Shown: positions 42,541 to 51,911 of the stretch, piece after piece | How the letters are laid out: each line of letters begins with the position of its first letter | Numbering within the stretch: position 1 is the stretch's first letter | Source of the DNA: Pseudomonas oryzae | GTDB taxonomy: Bacteria > Pseudomonadota > Gammaproteobacteria > Pseudomonadales > Pseudomonadaceae | Assembly: GCF_900104805.1 (NCBI RefSeq) | Contig: NZ_LT629751.1 | Span: 434,001-498,000 of the forward strand | Direction of reading: 5' to 3' | Length of the DNA: 64,000 nucleotides | The notes under the pieces: generated by a model | Told to the model about the DNA's origin: nothing | What the model saw: only the letters and a program-made list of their open reading frames with translations | The model's database searches: none | Translations under genes and position numbers: made by a program

Positions 42541-44013
42541 ATGAACAATCTCAACGATCCGCGCCTGTTTCGCCAGCTGGCGTACGTCAACGGCAAGTGG
42601 GTGGCCGGCAACGATGGCCGCGATGAAGCGGTCAGCAATCCGGCCAGCGAAGCGATCCTCGGCCGCTGCACGCTGCTCGACGAAGGGCAAGTAGGTGGCG
42701 CCATCGATGCGGCCGAAGCGGCCTTCCCGGCCTGGCGCGCTCTGTCGGTGGACGCTCGTGGCGCCATCCTGCACCGCTGGCACGATCTGCTGCTGGCCAA
42801 CAAGGAAGACCTGGCGAGGCTGATGACCCTCGAGCAGGGCAAGCCGCTCGACGAGGCTCGCGGCGAGATCGACTACGCCGCCTCCTTCATCCGCTGGTTC
42901 GCCGAGGAGGCCCGCCGCGCCTACGGTGAGACCATCCCCAGCCACATCCGCAACGCCCAGCTTGGCAGCGTTCGTGAGCCGATCGGTGTCGCCGCGCTGA
43001 TCACGCCGTGGAACTTCCCCTGCGCGATGATCACCCGCAAGGCCGCCGCGGCCCTGGCCGTCGGCTGCACAGTGCTGGTCAAGCCGGCCGGCGAGACGCC
43101 GTTCTCGGCGCTGGCGCTGGCCGAACTGGCCGAGCGCGCCGGTTTCCCGGCCGGGGTGTTCAACGTCATCACCGGCGAGCCGGAGATGGTCTCCCGGGTG
43201 CTCTGCGCCAGCGACAAGGTCAAGGCGCTGTCCTTCACCGGCTCGACCCGCGTCGGTCGTCTGCTGCTCGAGCAGGCTGCGCCCACCGTTAAGAAGTGCT
43301 CCATGGAGCTGGGTGGCAATGCGCCCTTCATCGTGCTGCCGGACATGGATGTGGAGCAGGCCGCGCAGGCGGCTATCGACGCCAAGTTCCAGACCACCGG
43401 CCAGGACTGCCTGGCGGCCAACCGCATCTTCGTGCACAGCTCGCTCTACGAGCCGTTCCTCGAGGCGTTCGCCCGCCGCATGGGCGAGCTGACCGTGGGT
43501 GACGGCCTGGAGCGTGGCGTGAACCAGGGCCCGCTGATCAATGCCAGGGCGGTGGCCAAGGCCCGCGAGCTGGTCGAGGACGCCGTGACCAAGGGTGCCC
43601 GCCTGCTGGTCGGCGACCAGAGCCAGGCGCCGGGCGCCAACTTCTTCATGCCGACCCTGCTGGCCGACGTGACCTCCGAGATGCGCGTATACCGCGAGGA
43701 GAACTTCGCGCCGGTCGCCGGAGTGCTGGCCTGGAGCGACCTCGAGGAGCTGATCGCGCAGGCCAACGACACCGAGTATGGACTGGCCGCCTACGTCTAC
43801 GGCTACGACATCCGCCTGGTGTGGAAGCTGTTGCGCGGCCTGGAGTACGGCATGGTCAGCGTCAACTCGGTGAAGATGACCGGCCCGCCGGTGCCCTTCG
43901 GTGGCGTCAAGCAGTCCGGCCTCGGTCGCGAAGGCTCGCGTCACGGTCTCGATGAATACAGCCAGATCAAGTACTACTGCCTGGGTGGCCTGCCCAGCGT
44001 CAGCGGCAGCTGA
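42541..44013 (+). CDS. doeC: Aldehyde dehydrogenase DoeC (aspartate semialdehyde oxidation)
   Basis: A 490-aa NAD(P)-dependent aldehyde dehydrogenase of the succinate-semialdehyde type: TPWNFPCAMITRK, FTGSTRVGR, the catalytic Glu in MELGGNAPF and the catalytic Cys in TGQDCLAANR. In the Doe pathway it oxidises aspartate semialdehyde from DoeD to aspartate. An SD (AGGGGAG) lies before the ATG. Pairing with doeD 54 nt downstream supports this over a generic succinate-semialdehyde role. Confidence 0.88.
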   Translation: MNNLNDPRLFRQLAYVNGKWVAGNDGRDEAVSNPASEAILGRCTLLDEGQVGGAIDAAEAAFPAWRALSVDARGAILHRWHDLLLANKEDLARLMTLEQGKPLDEARGEIDYAASFIRWFAEEARRAYGETIPSHIRNAQLGSVREPIGVAALITPWNFPCAMITRKAAAALAVGCTVLVKPAGETPFSALALAELAERAGFPAGVFNVITGEPEMVSRVLCASDKVKALSFTGSTRVGRLLLEQAAPTVKKCSMELGGNAPFIVLPDMDVEQAAQAAIDAKFQTTGQDCLAANRIFVHSSLYEPFLEAFARRMGELTVGDGLERGVNQGPLINARAVAKARELVEDAVTKGARLLVGDQSQAPGANFFMPTLLADVTSEMRVYREENFAPVAGVLAWSDLEELIAQANDTEYGLAAYVYGYDIRLVWKLLRGLEYGMVSVNSVKMTGPPVPFGGVKQSGLGREGSRHGLDEYSQIKYYCLGGLPSVSGS

Positions 44014-44067
44014 TTTCCGTACAGCTGCGCCAAACCTATCCGCACCACTTGCAACGAGGGCAATGCC

Positions 44068-45474
44068 ATGACCATCGACACCCAGAAGATCATCGAGATC
44101 GACCGCCAGAACGTCTTCCACCCGTCCACCCACCTCAAGCAGCACGCCCACGGCGAGAGCCCGGCCCGCATCATCACCGGCGCCAAGGGCATCCGCATCG
44201 AGGACTCGCAGGGCAACCAGCTGATCGACGGTTTTGCCGGCCTGTACTGCGTGAACATCGGCTACGGCCGTACCGAGATGGCCGAGGCGATCTACGAGCA
44301 GGCCAAGCAGCTGGCCTACTACCACACCTACGTGGGCCACACCACCGAGGGGCTGGCCATGCTCTCGGAGCGCATCGTCAAGCTCGCCGGCCAGGGCATG
44401 AGCAAGGTCTACTACGGCATGTCCGGCTCGGACGCCAACGAGACCCAGGTCAAGCTGGTCTGGTACTACAACAACATTCTCGGCCGCACGGAGAAGAAGA
44501 AGATCATCTCCCGCGACCGTGGCTACCACGGCTCCAGCGTGGCCTCCGGCTCGCTGACCGGCCTGCCGCTGTTCCATGCCCACTTCGACCTGCCGCTGCC
44601 GCGCATCAAGCACACCATCGCGCCCAGCTACTACCGTCGCCCCGAGGAGGGCATGAGCGAGCTGGAGTTCTCCCGCTACTGCGCCGCCAAGCTGGAGGAA
44701 ATGATCCTCGCCGAAGGGCCGGATACCGTGGCTGCGATGATCGGCGAGCCGGTGCTCGGTACCGGCGGCATCGTGCCGCCGCCGCAGGGCTACTGGGCGG
44801 AAATCCGCAAGGTGCTGGACAAGTACGACATCCTGCTGATTGCCGACGAGGTGGTCTGTGGCTTCGGCCGCCTGGGCGCGGACTTCGGCTCGCAGTACTA
44901 CGACATGAAGCCGGATCTGATCACCGTCGCCAAGGGTCTGACCTCGGCCTACCAGCCGCTGTCCGGGGTGATCGTCGGCGAGCGCGTCTGGCAGGTACTG
45001 GAGCAGGGCACCGAGCAGTTCGGCGCCATCGGTCATGGCTACACCTACTCGGGTCACCCGGTCGGTGTCGCTGCGGCGCTCACCAACCTGGACATCATCC
45101 AGCGCGAGAACCTCACCGGCAATGCGCGTGACACCGGCGCCTACCTGCAGCAGCGCATGCAGGAGACCTTCGCCAACCATCCGCTGGTCGGCGAGGTGCG
45201 GGGCATCGGCCTGCTGGCTGCCCTGGAGTTCTCCAGCGACCGCGCCAAGCGTCAGCACTTCGACCCCAGCCTGAAGGTCGGCCCGCAGATCTCCGCGGCC
45301 TGCCTGGAGGAGGGGCTGATTGCCCGCGCCATGCCGCACGGCGACATCCTCGGCTTCGCACCGCCGCTGGTGGTGACCCGTGACGAGGTGGACGACATCG
45401 TCGCTCGCGCCGAACGTGCCGTGAATCGGGTTACCGACAAGCTGATCAGCAGCGGCGCCTGGCAGGCCAAGTAA
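44068..45474 (+). CDS. doeD: Diaminobutyrate transaminase DoeD
   Basis: A 468-aa class III aminotransferase: GMSGSDANETQVKL, the Asp in LIADEVVCGFGRLG and the PLP Lys in TVAKGLTSAYQPLSG. DoeD removes the terminal amino group of 2,4-diaminobutyrate to give aspartate semialdehyde. The start (MTIDTQKIIEIDRQNVFHPST) has the SD CGAGGGC. It is followed by eutB after 70 nt that hold two copies of CCGATCGG. Confidence 0.9.
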   Translation: MTIDTQKIIEIDRQNVFHPSTHLKQHAHGESPARIITGAKGIRIEDSQGNQLIDGFAGLYCVNIGYGRTEMAEAIYEQAKQLAYYHTYVGHTTEGLAMLSERIVKLAGQGMSKVYYGMSGSDANETQVKLVWYYNNILGRTEKKKIISRDRGYHGSSVASGSLTGLPLFHAHFDLPLPRIKHTIAPSYYRRPEEGMSELEFSRYCAAKLEEMILAEGPDTVAAMIGEPVLGTGGIVPPPQGYWAEIRKVLDKYDILLIADEVVCGFGRLGADFGSQYYDMKPDLITVAKGLTSAYQPLSGVIVGERVWQVLEQGTEQFGAIGHGYTYSGHPVGVAAALTNLDIIQRENLTGNARDTGAYLQQRMQETFANHPLVGEVRGIGLLAALEFSSDRAKRQHFDPSLKVGPQISAACLEEGLIARAMPHGDILGFAPPLVVTRDEVDDIVARAERAVNRVTDKLISSGAWQAK

Positions 45475-45544
45475 GCCAGCGTCAGGGGGGACGGAGCCGA
45501 TCGGGTTTCCGGCCCCCTGGCGATCGACCGATCGGGGGATTGGC

Positions 45545-46531
45545 ATGCAACAACAAGAACTGACCCTGCAGGACATCTTTCGGGCTCGCCAGCGCATCGC
45601 CGGGCAGGCCCTGCGTACTCCGCTGGTGCGCTCGGAGTCCCTGTCGCGGCGCTTCGGCTGCGAGGCGTGGCTGAAGCTGGACAACCTGCAGCCGACCGGC
45701 TCCTTCAAGCTGCGTGGCGCGCTCAATGCGCTGCTCGGCCTGGACGAGGAGCAGCGGGCGCGTGGCGTGGTGACCATGTCGACCGGCAATTTCGGTCGCG
45801 CGCTGGCCTGGGCCGGCCGGCGCATCGGCATCCCGGTCACCGTGTGCATCTCGCACCTGGTGCCGGACAACAAGGTGCAGGCGCTGCGTGACAGCGGCGC
45901 CACCCTGGTGATCTGCGGCGAGTCCCAGGATCAGGCCGATGTCGAGGCCCGGAGGCTGAGCCGTGAGCAGGGACTGGCCTACATTCCGCCGTTCGACCAC
46001 CCGTTGGTGATCGCCGGTCAGGGCACCTGCGCGCTGGAGATCCTCGAGGAGCAGCCGGACATCGATCTGGTTTTCGTCGGCCTGTCCGGCGGCGGTCTGG
46101 TTGCAGGCATCGGTCTGGCGGTCAAGAGCATCAATCCTGCGGCCGAAGTCATCGGCGTGAGCATGGCCCACGGGGCTGCCATGCTCGAAAGTCTGGCTGC
46201 CGGCCGTCCGGTGCAGGTGCCTGAGGTGCCGACCCTGGCCGACAGCCTGGGCGGCGGCATCGGTCTGGACAACGCCTGGACCTTCGACATGACCCGGCGC
46301 TACATGGATCGCGGCTACAAGGTCGACGAGGCACACATCGGCCGAGCGATGCTGCACTTGCTGCGCGAGGAAAAACTGCTGGTGGAGGGCGCTGCCGCCG
46401 TCGGCGTGGCTGCCGTCGAACAGCATCGCCTGGACCTGCGGGGGCGTCGCGTGGCCTTCGTGATCAGCGGCCAGAACCTGTCCACCGCCACCTTTACCGA
46501 GGCTTGCCGCCTCGCTGGAGAGTCCCTGTGA
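45545..46531 (+). CDS. eutB: Hydroxyectoine utilization dehydratase EutB
   Basis: A 328-aa PLP enzyme of the threonine dehydratase fold: the PLP Lys in PTGSFKLRGALNAL, MSTGNFGRALAWAGRR, and the glycine-rich LSGGGLVAGIG. With EutA and EutC it is thought to convert hydroxyectoine to ectoine before DoeA acts. The stop overlaps the eutC start (GTGA). A catabolic threonine dehydratase would be the alternative in another context. Confidence 0.87.
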   Translation: MQQQELTLQDIFRARQRIAGQALRTPLVRSESLSRRFGCEAWLKLDNLQPTGSFKLRGALNALLGLDEEQRARGVVTMSTGNFGRALAWAGRRIGIPVTVCISHLVPDNKVQALRDSGATLVICGESQDQADVEARRLSREQGLAYIPPFDHPLVIAGQGTCALEILEEQPDIDLVFVGLSGGGLVAGIGLAVKSINPAAEVIGVSMAHGAAMLESLAAGRPVQVPEVPTLADSLGGGIGLDNAWTFDMTRRYMDRGYKVDEAHIGRAMLHLLREEKLLVEGAAAVGVAAVEQHRLDLRGRRVAFVISGQNLSTATFTEACRLAGESL

Positions 46532-47478
46532 AAATCTACGATCGTCAGCAGATTGCCGAGAAGGTCGGGCTGGATCACGCCGCCCTCGAGGTGGTGGAGG
46601 CCGGCTTCGCCGCTCTGGGGCGTGGCGAGGTGGTGATGCCGCCGATCCTCAGCATGAACATCGCCGAGAGCAACGGCGAGGTGGACGTCAAGACCGCCCA
46701 CATCCAGGGCTGGCAGCGCTTCGCCATCAAGATCAGCCCCGGCTTCTTCGACAACCCCAGGCTTGGCCTGCCCAGCCTCAACGGTCTGATGCTGCTGTTC
46801 TCGGCGAAGACCGGACTGGTCGACTCGGTGCTGTTCGACGAAGGCTACCTGACCGATATCCGCACCGCCCTGGCCGGAGCCATCGCCGCCAAGCATCTGG
46901 CGCGCGAGGACGCGCGCCGCGTGGCGGTGATCGGCGCGGGCCTGCAGGCCGAGCTGCAGGTGGCGGCGCTGCGCCTGGTACGTGATATCGAGGAGGTGCA
47001 TGTGCATGCCCGCGACAGTGCCAAGGCCGAAGCCTATGCCCGGCGCATGGGCGAGGTCCATGGCCTGCCCGTGGTCGTCCATGACAGTGCCGCCAGTGCA
47101 TGCGCCCGGGCCGACATCGTGGTCACCACCACGCCGTCGCGTACTCCGGTGCTCCAGTGGAGCGACCTGCCCCAGGGCATCCATGTGACCGCCATGGGCT
47201 CGGACAACCCGCACAAGAACGAACTGGAGCCGACCATCCTGACCAGCGCCGACGTCGTCGCGGTGGACCGCCTCAGCCAGTCCCGCGCGCTGGGCGAGCT
47301 ACACCATGCGCCGGCACTGCAGCGCGAGGTATTCGAGCTGGGCACCCTGATCGCCGAAGGTCGGCGTCTGCGCACCAGCGCGGAACAGATCACGGTTTGC
47401 GACCTGACCGGCACCGGGGTGCAGGACACGGCGATCGCCAACTATGCGGCAAGCCGGCTCGAGGCTGACGGACAATGA
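46528..47478 (+). CDS. eutC: Ectoine utilization protein EutC (cyclodeaminase family)
   Basis: A 316-aa member of the ornithine cyclodeaminase/mu-crystallin family: LTDIRTALAGAIAAKHLAR, the NAD-binding VAVIGAGLQAELQVAAL and VTAMGSDNPHKNEL. Its start is the GTG at 46528 that overlaps the eutB TGA, and its stop overlaps the eutA ATG (4 nt), so eutB-eutC-eutA appear translationally coupled. Confidence 0.87.
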   Translation: MKIYDRQQIAEKVGLDHAALEVVEAGFAALGRGEVVMPPILSMNIAESNGEVDVKTAHIQGWQRFAIKISPGFFDNPRLGLPSLNGLMLLFSAKTGLVDSVLFDEGYLTDIRTALAGAIAAKHLAREDARRVAVIGAGLQAELQVAALRLVRDIEEVHVHARDSAKAEAYARRMGEVHGLPVVVHDSAASACARADIVVTTTPSRTPVLQWSDLPQGIHVTAMGSDNPHKNELEPTILTSADVVAVDRLSQSRALGELHHAPALQREVFELGTLIAEGRRLRTSAEQITVCDLTGTGVQDTAIANYAASRLEADGQ

Positions 47479-48275
47479 GCGCCGTCGCCGAAGATTTCGA
47501 GGCCTGGCAGCGGGTATTCCGGCACGACCCCGTAGCTGGAGGGCGGCCGCTGCGCCTGGGGCTGATCCAACTGGCCAGCGACTTCACCCTCGAGAACGAG
47601 TGGCGCCAGCTGCTGGGCGATGGTCTGGAACTGTACAGCACCCGCACGCCGTGCAGCCCCACTGTGGCTCCTGAGCAGCTGCGCGGCCTGGCGGACGGCC
47701 TGGCCAGTTCGGCCGGATTGCTGGTGCCGGGGCTGGAGCTGGATGTGCTGGCCTTCGGCTGCACCTCCGGGAGCATGCTGATCGGCGAGGACGAGGTGGC
47801 GCGCCTGCTGCGCAGTGCTCGCCCCGGTATTGCCGTGAGCAATCCGTGGACCGCGGTGAAGGCGGCCCTGCGCCACCTGGGCGCACGGCGGATCGCTGTG
47901 CTCACCCCCTACATCGCTGCGGTCAACCAGCCGCTGTGCGCGGGTCTGGAGGAGGCCGGTTTCGCCGTGGCTTGCTGCGGCACCTTTGCCGTACTCGAGG
48001 ATGCGGCGATCCCCGGGATAGGCACGGACGATATCGTGGCCGCCGCTCGCGTGCTGCTGGCCATGGAGCAGGTGGATGCGCTGTTTCTCGCCTGCACCAA
48101 CCTGAGGACCCTCGACGTGCTCGAGGAGCTGGAAGCCGAGCTGCAGATTCCGGTGGTATCCAGCAACCAGGCGATGTTCTGGCATGCGCTCCGGTGCGTC
48201 GGCTTCGCGCGCCCGGTACCCGGTTTCGGCAGACTCCTGGCGGAGCAGGCGCCCGTGGGTGGAGTGGAGAGTTGA
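47475..48275 (+). CDS. eutA: Ectoine utilization protein EutA (Asp/Glu racemase-like)
   Basis: The 266-aa product matches the maleate isomerase/Asp-Glu racemase fold, with one catalytic Cys in LAFGCTSGSMLIG and a second in LFLACTNLRTLDV. It presumably epimerises or isomerises a hydroxyectoine-derived intermediate. It overlaps eutC by 4 nt and is followed by the DMT transporter gene 2 nt later. Confidence 0.85.
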   Translation: MSAVAEDFEAWQRVFRHDPVAGGRPLRLGLIQLASDFTLENEWRQLLGDGLELYSTRTPCSPTVAPEQLRGLADGLASSAGLLVPGLELDVLAFGCTSGSMLIGEDEVARLLRSARPGIAVSNPWTAVKAALRHLGARRIAVLTPYIAAVNQPLCAGLEEAGFAVACCGTFAVLEDAAIPGIGTDDIVAAARVLLAMEQVDALFLACTNLRTLDVLEELEAELQIPVVSSNQAMFWHALRCVGFARPVPGFGRLLAEQAPVGGVES

Positions 48276-48277
48276 TC

Positions 48278-49153
48278 ATGGATGCGAGAAGCAAGGGGCT
48301 GCTGCTCACGGCAACCGGTGTGCTGTTGCTGTCTCCCGATGCACTGGTGCAACGCTGGCTGAATCTTGAGGCGATGGCCCTGCTGGCCTGGCGTGGCCTG
48401 CTGATGGGAGCGGGGCTGGCGCTGCTGCTGGTCTGGCGCTACCGCGGTGGTTTCCTGGCGCAGCTCAGGGCTTGCGGCTCCACGGGGCTGTGGTGCGGAC
48501 TGTGCTATGCCAGCAGCACCCTGTGCTTCCTGGCGGCGATGCAGAAGGTTGGCGCCGCTGTCACCCTGCTGCTGTTCAGCGTTTCCTCGGCGTTCGCCGC
48601 CCTGCTGGCCTGGTGTTGCCTAGGCGAACGTTTGCCCCGGCAAACGCTGCTGTCGATTGGGGTGTGCATGGTCGGCGTGCTGCTGATCGTCGGTGACGAC
48701 CTGCAGGGCGCCAGCCTGGCCGGCTGCCTGCTGGCGTTGCTGGCGGCTCTGCTGCTAGCGGGCAACCTGACGCTGGCCAGAAGCCGTCCGGCCGTCGACA
48801 TGAGTCCGGGCCTGATGCTGGGAGCCTTCATGGCTGCGGCCTTCTCCTGGGGTGGAGGTGAGCCAGCCAGCCTGGATGGGCAGCAGTGGCTGGTCCTGCT
48901 GGTGATGGCGGGCTTGTTGCTGCCGCTGGGCTTCATGCTGGTCCAGCTGGGGCCGCAGAGCATAAGCCCGGCCGAGGTTGGCTTGCTGATCCTGCTCGAG
49001 GCTGTCCTGGGCCCGCTGTGGGTCTGGTGGTTGCTGGACGAGGCACCGAGTACGGGCGTCCTGCTTGGCGGGGCCATAGTGCTGGGCGGGCTGGCACTCA
49101 ATGTCTGGCTACCACAGCGAGTGAAAAGTCCCGTACTCGCGGCGCAGGAATAG
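48278..49153 (+). CDS. DMT-superfamily (EamA) transporter
   Basis: A 291-aa protein with about ten hydrophobic helices in two EamA repeats (PDALVQRWLNLEAMALLAWRG near the start; LGPQSISPAEVGLLILLEAV in the second). EamA proteins commonly export amino acids or metabolites. Its 2-nt spacing from eutA places it in the hydroxyectoine operon, so it may export or import a pathway compound. The substrate is unknown. It ends convergent to the Toprim gene with a 39-nt gap. Confidence 0.83.
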   Translation: MDARSKGLLLTATGVLLLSPDALVQRWLNLEAMALLAWRGLLMGAGLALLLVWRYRGGFLAQLRACGSTGLWCGLCYASSTLCFLAAMQKVGAAVTLLLFSVSSAFAALLAWCCLGERLPRQTLLSIGVCMVGVLLIVGDDLQGASLAGCLLALLAALLLAGNLTLARSRPAVDMSPGLMLGAFMAAAFSWGGGEPASLDGQQWLVLLVMAGLLLPLGFMLVQLGPQSISPAEVGLLILLEAVLGPLWVWWLLDEAPSTGVLLGGAIVLGGLALNVWLPQRVKSPVLAAQE

Positions 49154-49192
49154 CTGTCATGCCCGCACGATGCACCATGACGATTGGACCTG

Positions 49193-50068
49193 CTAGCTGC
49201 CGATGTCAGCCGTATGCAGTAAGGGAGCGTTGCCTGCCATCTGATGTCGCCATGCCAGTCGCAACCTGGCCTCCAGCGCGAGCATGTGCTGCTGCTTGAT
49301 GCTGACTCTGTGGCGCTGCATCTCGCCCCATATGCTCTGCCAGCCGCCCAGCTCGGCCTCCTCCAGCTGGGCGGCCTGGCGGAACTGGCGATCGAAGTGC
49401 TCGCGGCTGCCGCTGGCCCGCAGCGCCTCGTCCAGCTCCGGCAGCAGCAGCGCATCGGCGCGCGGCAGGCTGGCGGCGATGGCCAGGCCGGCCGGGTCGT
49501 AGTCGGCGAAGACCACCACCGGCGTGGCCGCCGGCAGCCGTTCCAGCAACTGGCGGGCACCGCGGGCCAGGCCGCGATGGCCGCGGTAGACGACCAGGCT
49601 GCCGGCCAGTTCGGGCGGTGCCGGGTAGTCCTCCCAGTCGTCGAAGCTGTCGAGGTTCTCGATCAGCAGCACCCGGGCGATGGCGGCGGCGTCCAGGCGC
49701 TGCAGCGCCACGCGCAGGCTGAGGCCGCGGGCGAGGGCTGGCAGCGGCGCGGGCAGAGTACCCTTGACCAGCACGAAATCGTCGTCGGGGCGGCGCCGGG
49801 CGATCTTCTCGTCGACCGCGTGGGCGGCCACCTCGCGGCGGCTGCCGTCCGGCACGCCCGCCAGCGGATCGAAGCCCCACGCGTCCCGCGCCAGGCGCTG
49901 CAGCAGGCGGCGCGTTTCGGCGTCGAAGTGCAGCCATTTGCCCATGGGGCGGCCCAGCTCGAAGTGGGCGTGCAGCTGCTGCCAGGTGCGGTTGAACTCC
50001 ACCCGCTCCAGACGCTCGCGCAGCAGGCGGTGCACGGCGTTGTGGTGGCTGCGGCTCAGGCCAGCCAC
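49193..50068 (-). CDS. Toprim protein resembling JetD/MksG (system component D)
   Basis: A 291-aa protein with a C-terminal Toprim fold: E137-N138 in RVLLIENLDSF, then LVVYRGHRG and the metal motif D189-x-D191 in VVVFADYDPAGLAI. This ENx...DxDxxG layout parallels JetD, the plasmid-cleaving Toprim subunit of Wadjet, though the N-terminal half is not one I recognise (helical, with WLHFDAETRRLLQRLARDAWG). I placed the start at GTG 50068, overlapping the previous gene by 13 bp; an upstream frame of 265 codons antisense-reads that gene. It is the last gene of the four-gene operon. Confidence 0.75.
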   Translation of the reverse strand: MAGLSRSHHNAVHRLLRERLERVEFNRTWQQLHAHFELGRPMGKWLHFDAETRRLLQRLARDAWGFDPLAGVPDGSRREVAAHAVDEKIARRRPDDDFVLVKGTLPAPLPALARGLSLRVALQRLDAAAIARVLLIENLDSFDDWEDYPAPPELAGSLVVYRGHRGLARGARQLLERLPAATPVVVFADYDPAGLAIAASLPRADALLLPELDEALRASGSREHFDRQFRQAAQLEEAELGGWQSIWGEMQRHRVSIKQQHMLALEARLRLAWRHQMAGNAPLLHTADIGS

Positions 50069-51273
50069 AGCGACAGATCCCGCACGATGAAGTTGCCGGA
50101 AAACACCGGGTGCGGTTCGCCGTCGGGGTCGAGCTGGAAGCAGGCGCGCTGTTCGTCGGGTAGCGCCTCGTAGCCGCCGATCACCTGGTACAGCCAGGTC
50201 TCCGGATCCCAGGGCAGCTCGCGCTCGCGCCACCAAGTCAGCGCCGACACCGGCTGGCCGCTCTCGATCACCGCGCACAGGTACTCCTGCACGGCGAGCT
50301 GGATCGGGTTGGGCTGCACCTCGAAGCTCTCCACCTCGCCCAGGGTCAGCTCGCCGGCCTCGGCCGGCGGCGTGGCCGGGCGTTCCTCGCGCTGGGCGCG
50401 GATCTGCGCGGCGAGGGCGAGCAGCTCGGCTTCCTGGCCGCTGTCGTGGAGGTTCGCCGCCGCCGGGGCGATCAGCGCCTCGGCGAGGTTGAGCAGCTGC
50501 GGCATCTCGGGCCGCGCGGTGTGGCTGCCCGGGCGGTAGTCGGACTGCTGTTCGGCGTGCAGCAGCCAGCCGCGCAGCAGGCGGGTGCGGCCCTGGATCT
50601 TGCGGAAGCGGCCGAGCAGTTCGAGCAGGCGGCCCTGCACCACGCCGAGTTCCTGGCAGCAGTCGCTGACCTGGCGCTGCAGGCGGGTGACCAGCAGGCG
50701 GCGCAGCTCGCGCAGTTCGCCGGCGGTTTCCGCCAGTTCGCTGAAGTCGATCAGTTCGAGGCCGGCCAGCAGCTCGCTGACCTGGGCCTGGGCCAGCTCG
50801 TTCTCGCGGATCTTGGCGCCCAGGCTGCCGACGTAGCCGAACTCGTTGTTGATCCGCCCCCACAGCACCCGCACGCTGTGGCCGAGGCCCTCGCAGAAGC
50901 TGTAGACGTGCTCGCGCAGGTCGGCCAGGTAGGCGTCGGCGGCGGCGAAGTCGCCCTGGTGGCGCGCCTCCTTGTAGTGGGCGGCGAGGGTCTTGAAGGT
51001 GGCCAGGGTGCTGCCGGTGTTGGCGTCGATCTGTCGATTGCGGTCGTCCCTGAGCGCCTCCTCGAGCAGCGCGCGCACCACCCGGCGCAGGTGCAGGTCG
51101 GCGCCCGGCTCCGGGCGATAGAGCACGCGGTCCTTGACCAGGCGCTCCTGCACGCCGGGCTCGAGGGCGTCGTCGCCGACCGCGCCGGCCAGGTAGGCGT
51201 CCATGATGGTCTCGGCGTGGCGGCCCAGCTGGCGCAGGAAGCGCACGCCGGCCTGGTGCAGGTTGCCGCTCAC
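50056..51273 (-). CDS. SMC-partner protein, probable JetA/MksF-like subunit
   Basis: A 405-aa, largely helical protein without membrane segments. It includes a Gln/Glu-rich segment with RINNEFGYVGSLGAKIRENELAQ and a C-terminal domain ending VFSGNFIVRDLSLWLA. I do not recognise the family from motifs. Size and operon place suggest the kleisin-like subunit of a condensin-type complex. It starts at a GTG overlapping the upstream TGA (GTGA), a sign of translational coupling. The role is inferred from position. Confidence 0.6.
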   Translation of the reverse strand: MSGNLHQAGVRFLRQLGRHAETIMDAYLAGAVGDDALEPGVQERLVKDRVLYRPEPGADLHLRRVVRALLEEALRDDRNRQIDANTGSTLATFKTLAAHYKEARHQGDFAAADAYLADLREHVYSFCEGLGHSVRVLWGRINNEFGYVGSLGAKIRENELAQAQVSELLAGLELIDFSELAETAGELRELRRLLVTRLQRQVSDCCQELGVVQGRLLELLGRFRKIQGRTRLLRGWLLHAEQQSDYRPGSHTARPEMPQLLNLAEALIAPAAANLHDSGQEAELLALAAQIRAQREERPATPPAEAGELTLGEVESFEVQPNPIQLAVQEYLCAVIESGQPVSALTWWRERELPWDPETWLYQVIGGYEALPDEQRACFQLDPDGEPHPVFSGNFIVRDLSLWLA

Positions 51274-51911
51274 AGCAGGCTCCCCTGGCTGGCCAGCTCG
51301 GCGCGCTCCTCGAGCGAGAGGCCTTCGGCCTCGTCGATGAAACGGATCACCTCGTACAGGTAGTCCAGCTTGCCGGTGCCGAGGTAGATCTGCTTCTCCG
51401 GGTTGGGGCGCAACAGGTAGCCGAGTTCGCACAGGCGCTTGAACACCTGCTTGATCTGCGCATCGACGCTGGCGCTGGTCGAGCCGAACAGCCGGTAGTG
51501 GCTGATGCGCGCCAGCTGCTCGCGGAATGCCGGGGTGTCCTCGACGATGCTCTGCAGCTCGTTGAGGCGGATCGGACTGCCCTCGGTGAGCGGCGCATCC
51601 TGGGCGCCGGCTTCCTGGACCAGCAGCAGCCACTCGACCAGCGGCGTGAGGGCATTGCACACGTCGCGGAACTGCTGGCCGACCACCCGCCGCTCGGCCT
51701 CGCCGAGCTGGCGATACGCGCAGTAGAACACCTCGGCCTCGCTGCCGGCGCCGACCGCGGCCACGCTGCGGTTGAGGGTGGCCAGGTAGTCGTCGACCTG
51801 CTCGCGGTTGGCCGGATTCTTCAAAAAGCGCCAGCCTTCCTCGTCGCTGGTGCGGCAGATGAAGGCGCCCTGCAGCAGGCGCTCGATGACCTTGCCCTTA
51901 TTCGACAGCAT
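51270..51911 (-). CDS. SMC-partner protein, probable JetB/MksE-like subunit
   Basis: A 213-aa protein (MLSNKGKVIERLLQGAFICR) with winged-helix-like content and KQVFKRLCELGYLLRPNPEKQIYLG near the C-terminus, as in small KITE/MksE-type subunits that bind kleisins. The family is not recognised by motif alone. Its start shares its first base with the stop codon of the large ATPase gene, so the two are tightly coupled. Confidence 0.6.
   Translation of the reverse strand: MLSNKGKVIERLLQGAFICRTSDEEGWRFLKNPANREQVDDYLATLNRSVAAVGAGSEAEVFYCAYRQLGEAERRVVGQQFRDVCNALTPLVEWLLLVQEAGAQDAPLTEGSPIRLNELQSIVEDTPAFREQLARISHYRLFGSTSASVDAQIKQVFKRLCELGYLLRPNPEKQIYLGTGKLDYLYEVIRFIDEAEGLSLEERAELASQGSLL

Noticed and set aside
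42466-45903. 1145-aa minus-strand ORF antisense to doeC, doeD and the start of eutB
   Set aside because: It has no family features, and the opposite strand encodes complete known enzymes. It is a GC-rich shadow frame.
50069-50863. 265-codon N-terminal extension of the Toprim protein
   Set aside because: It reads the preceding operon gene in another frame; the GTG at 50068 gives a sensible overlap.
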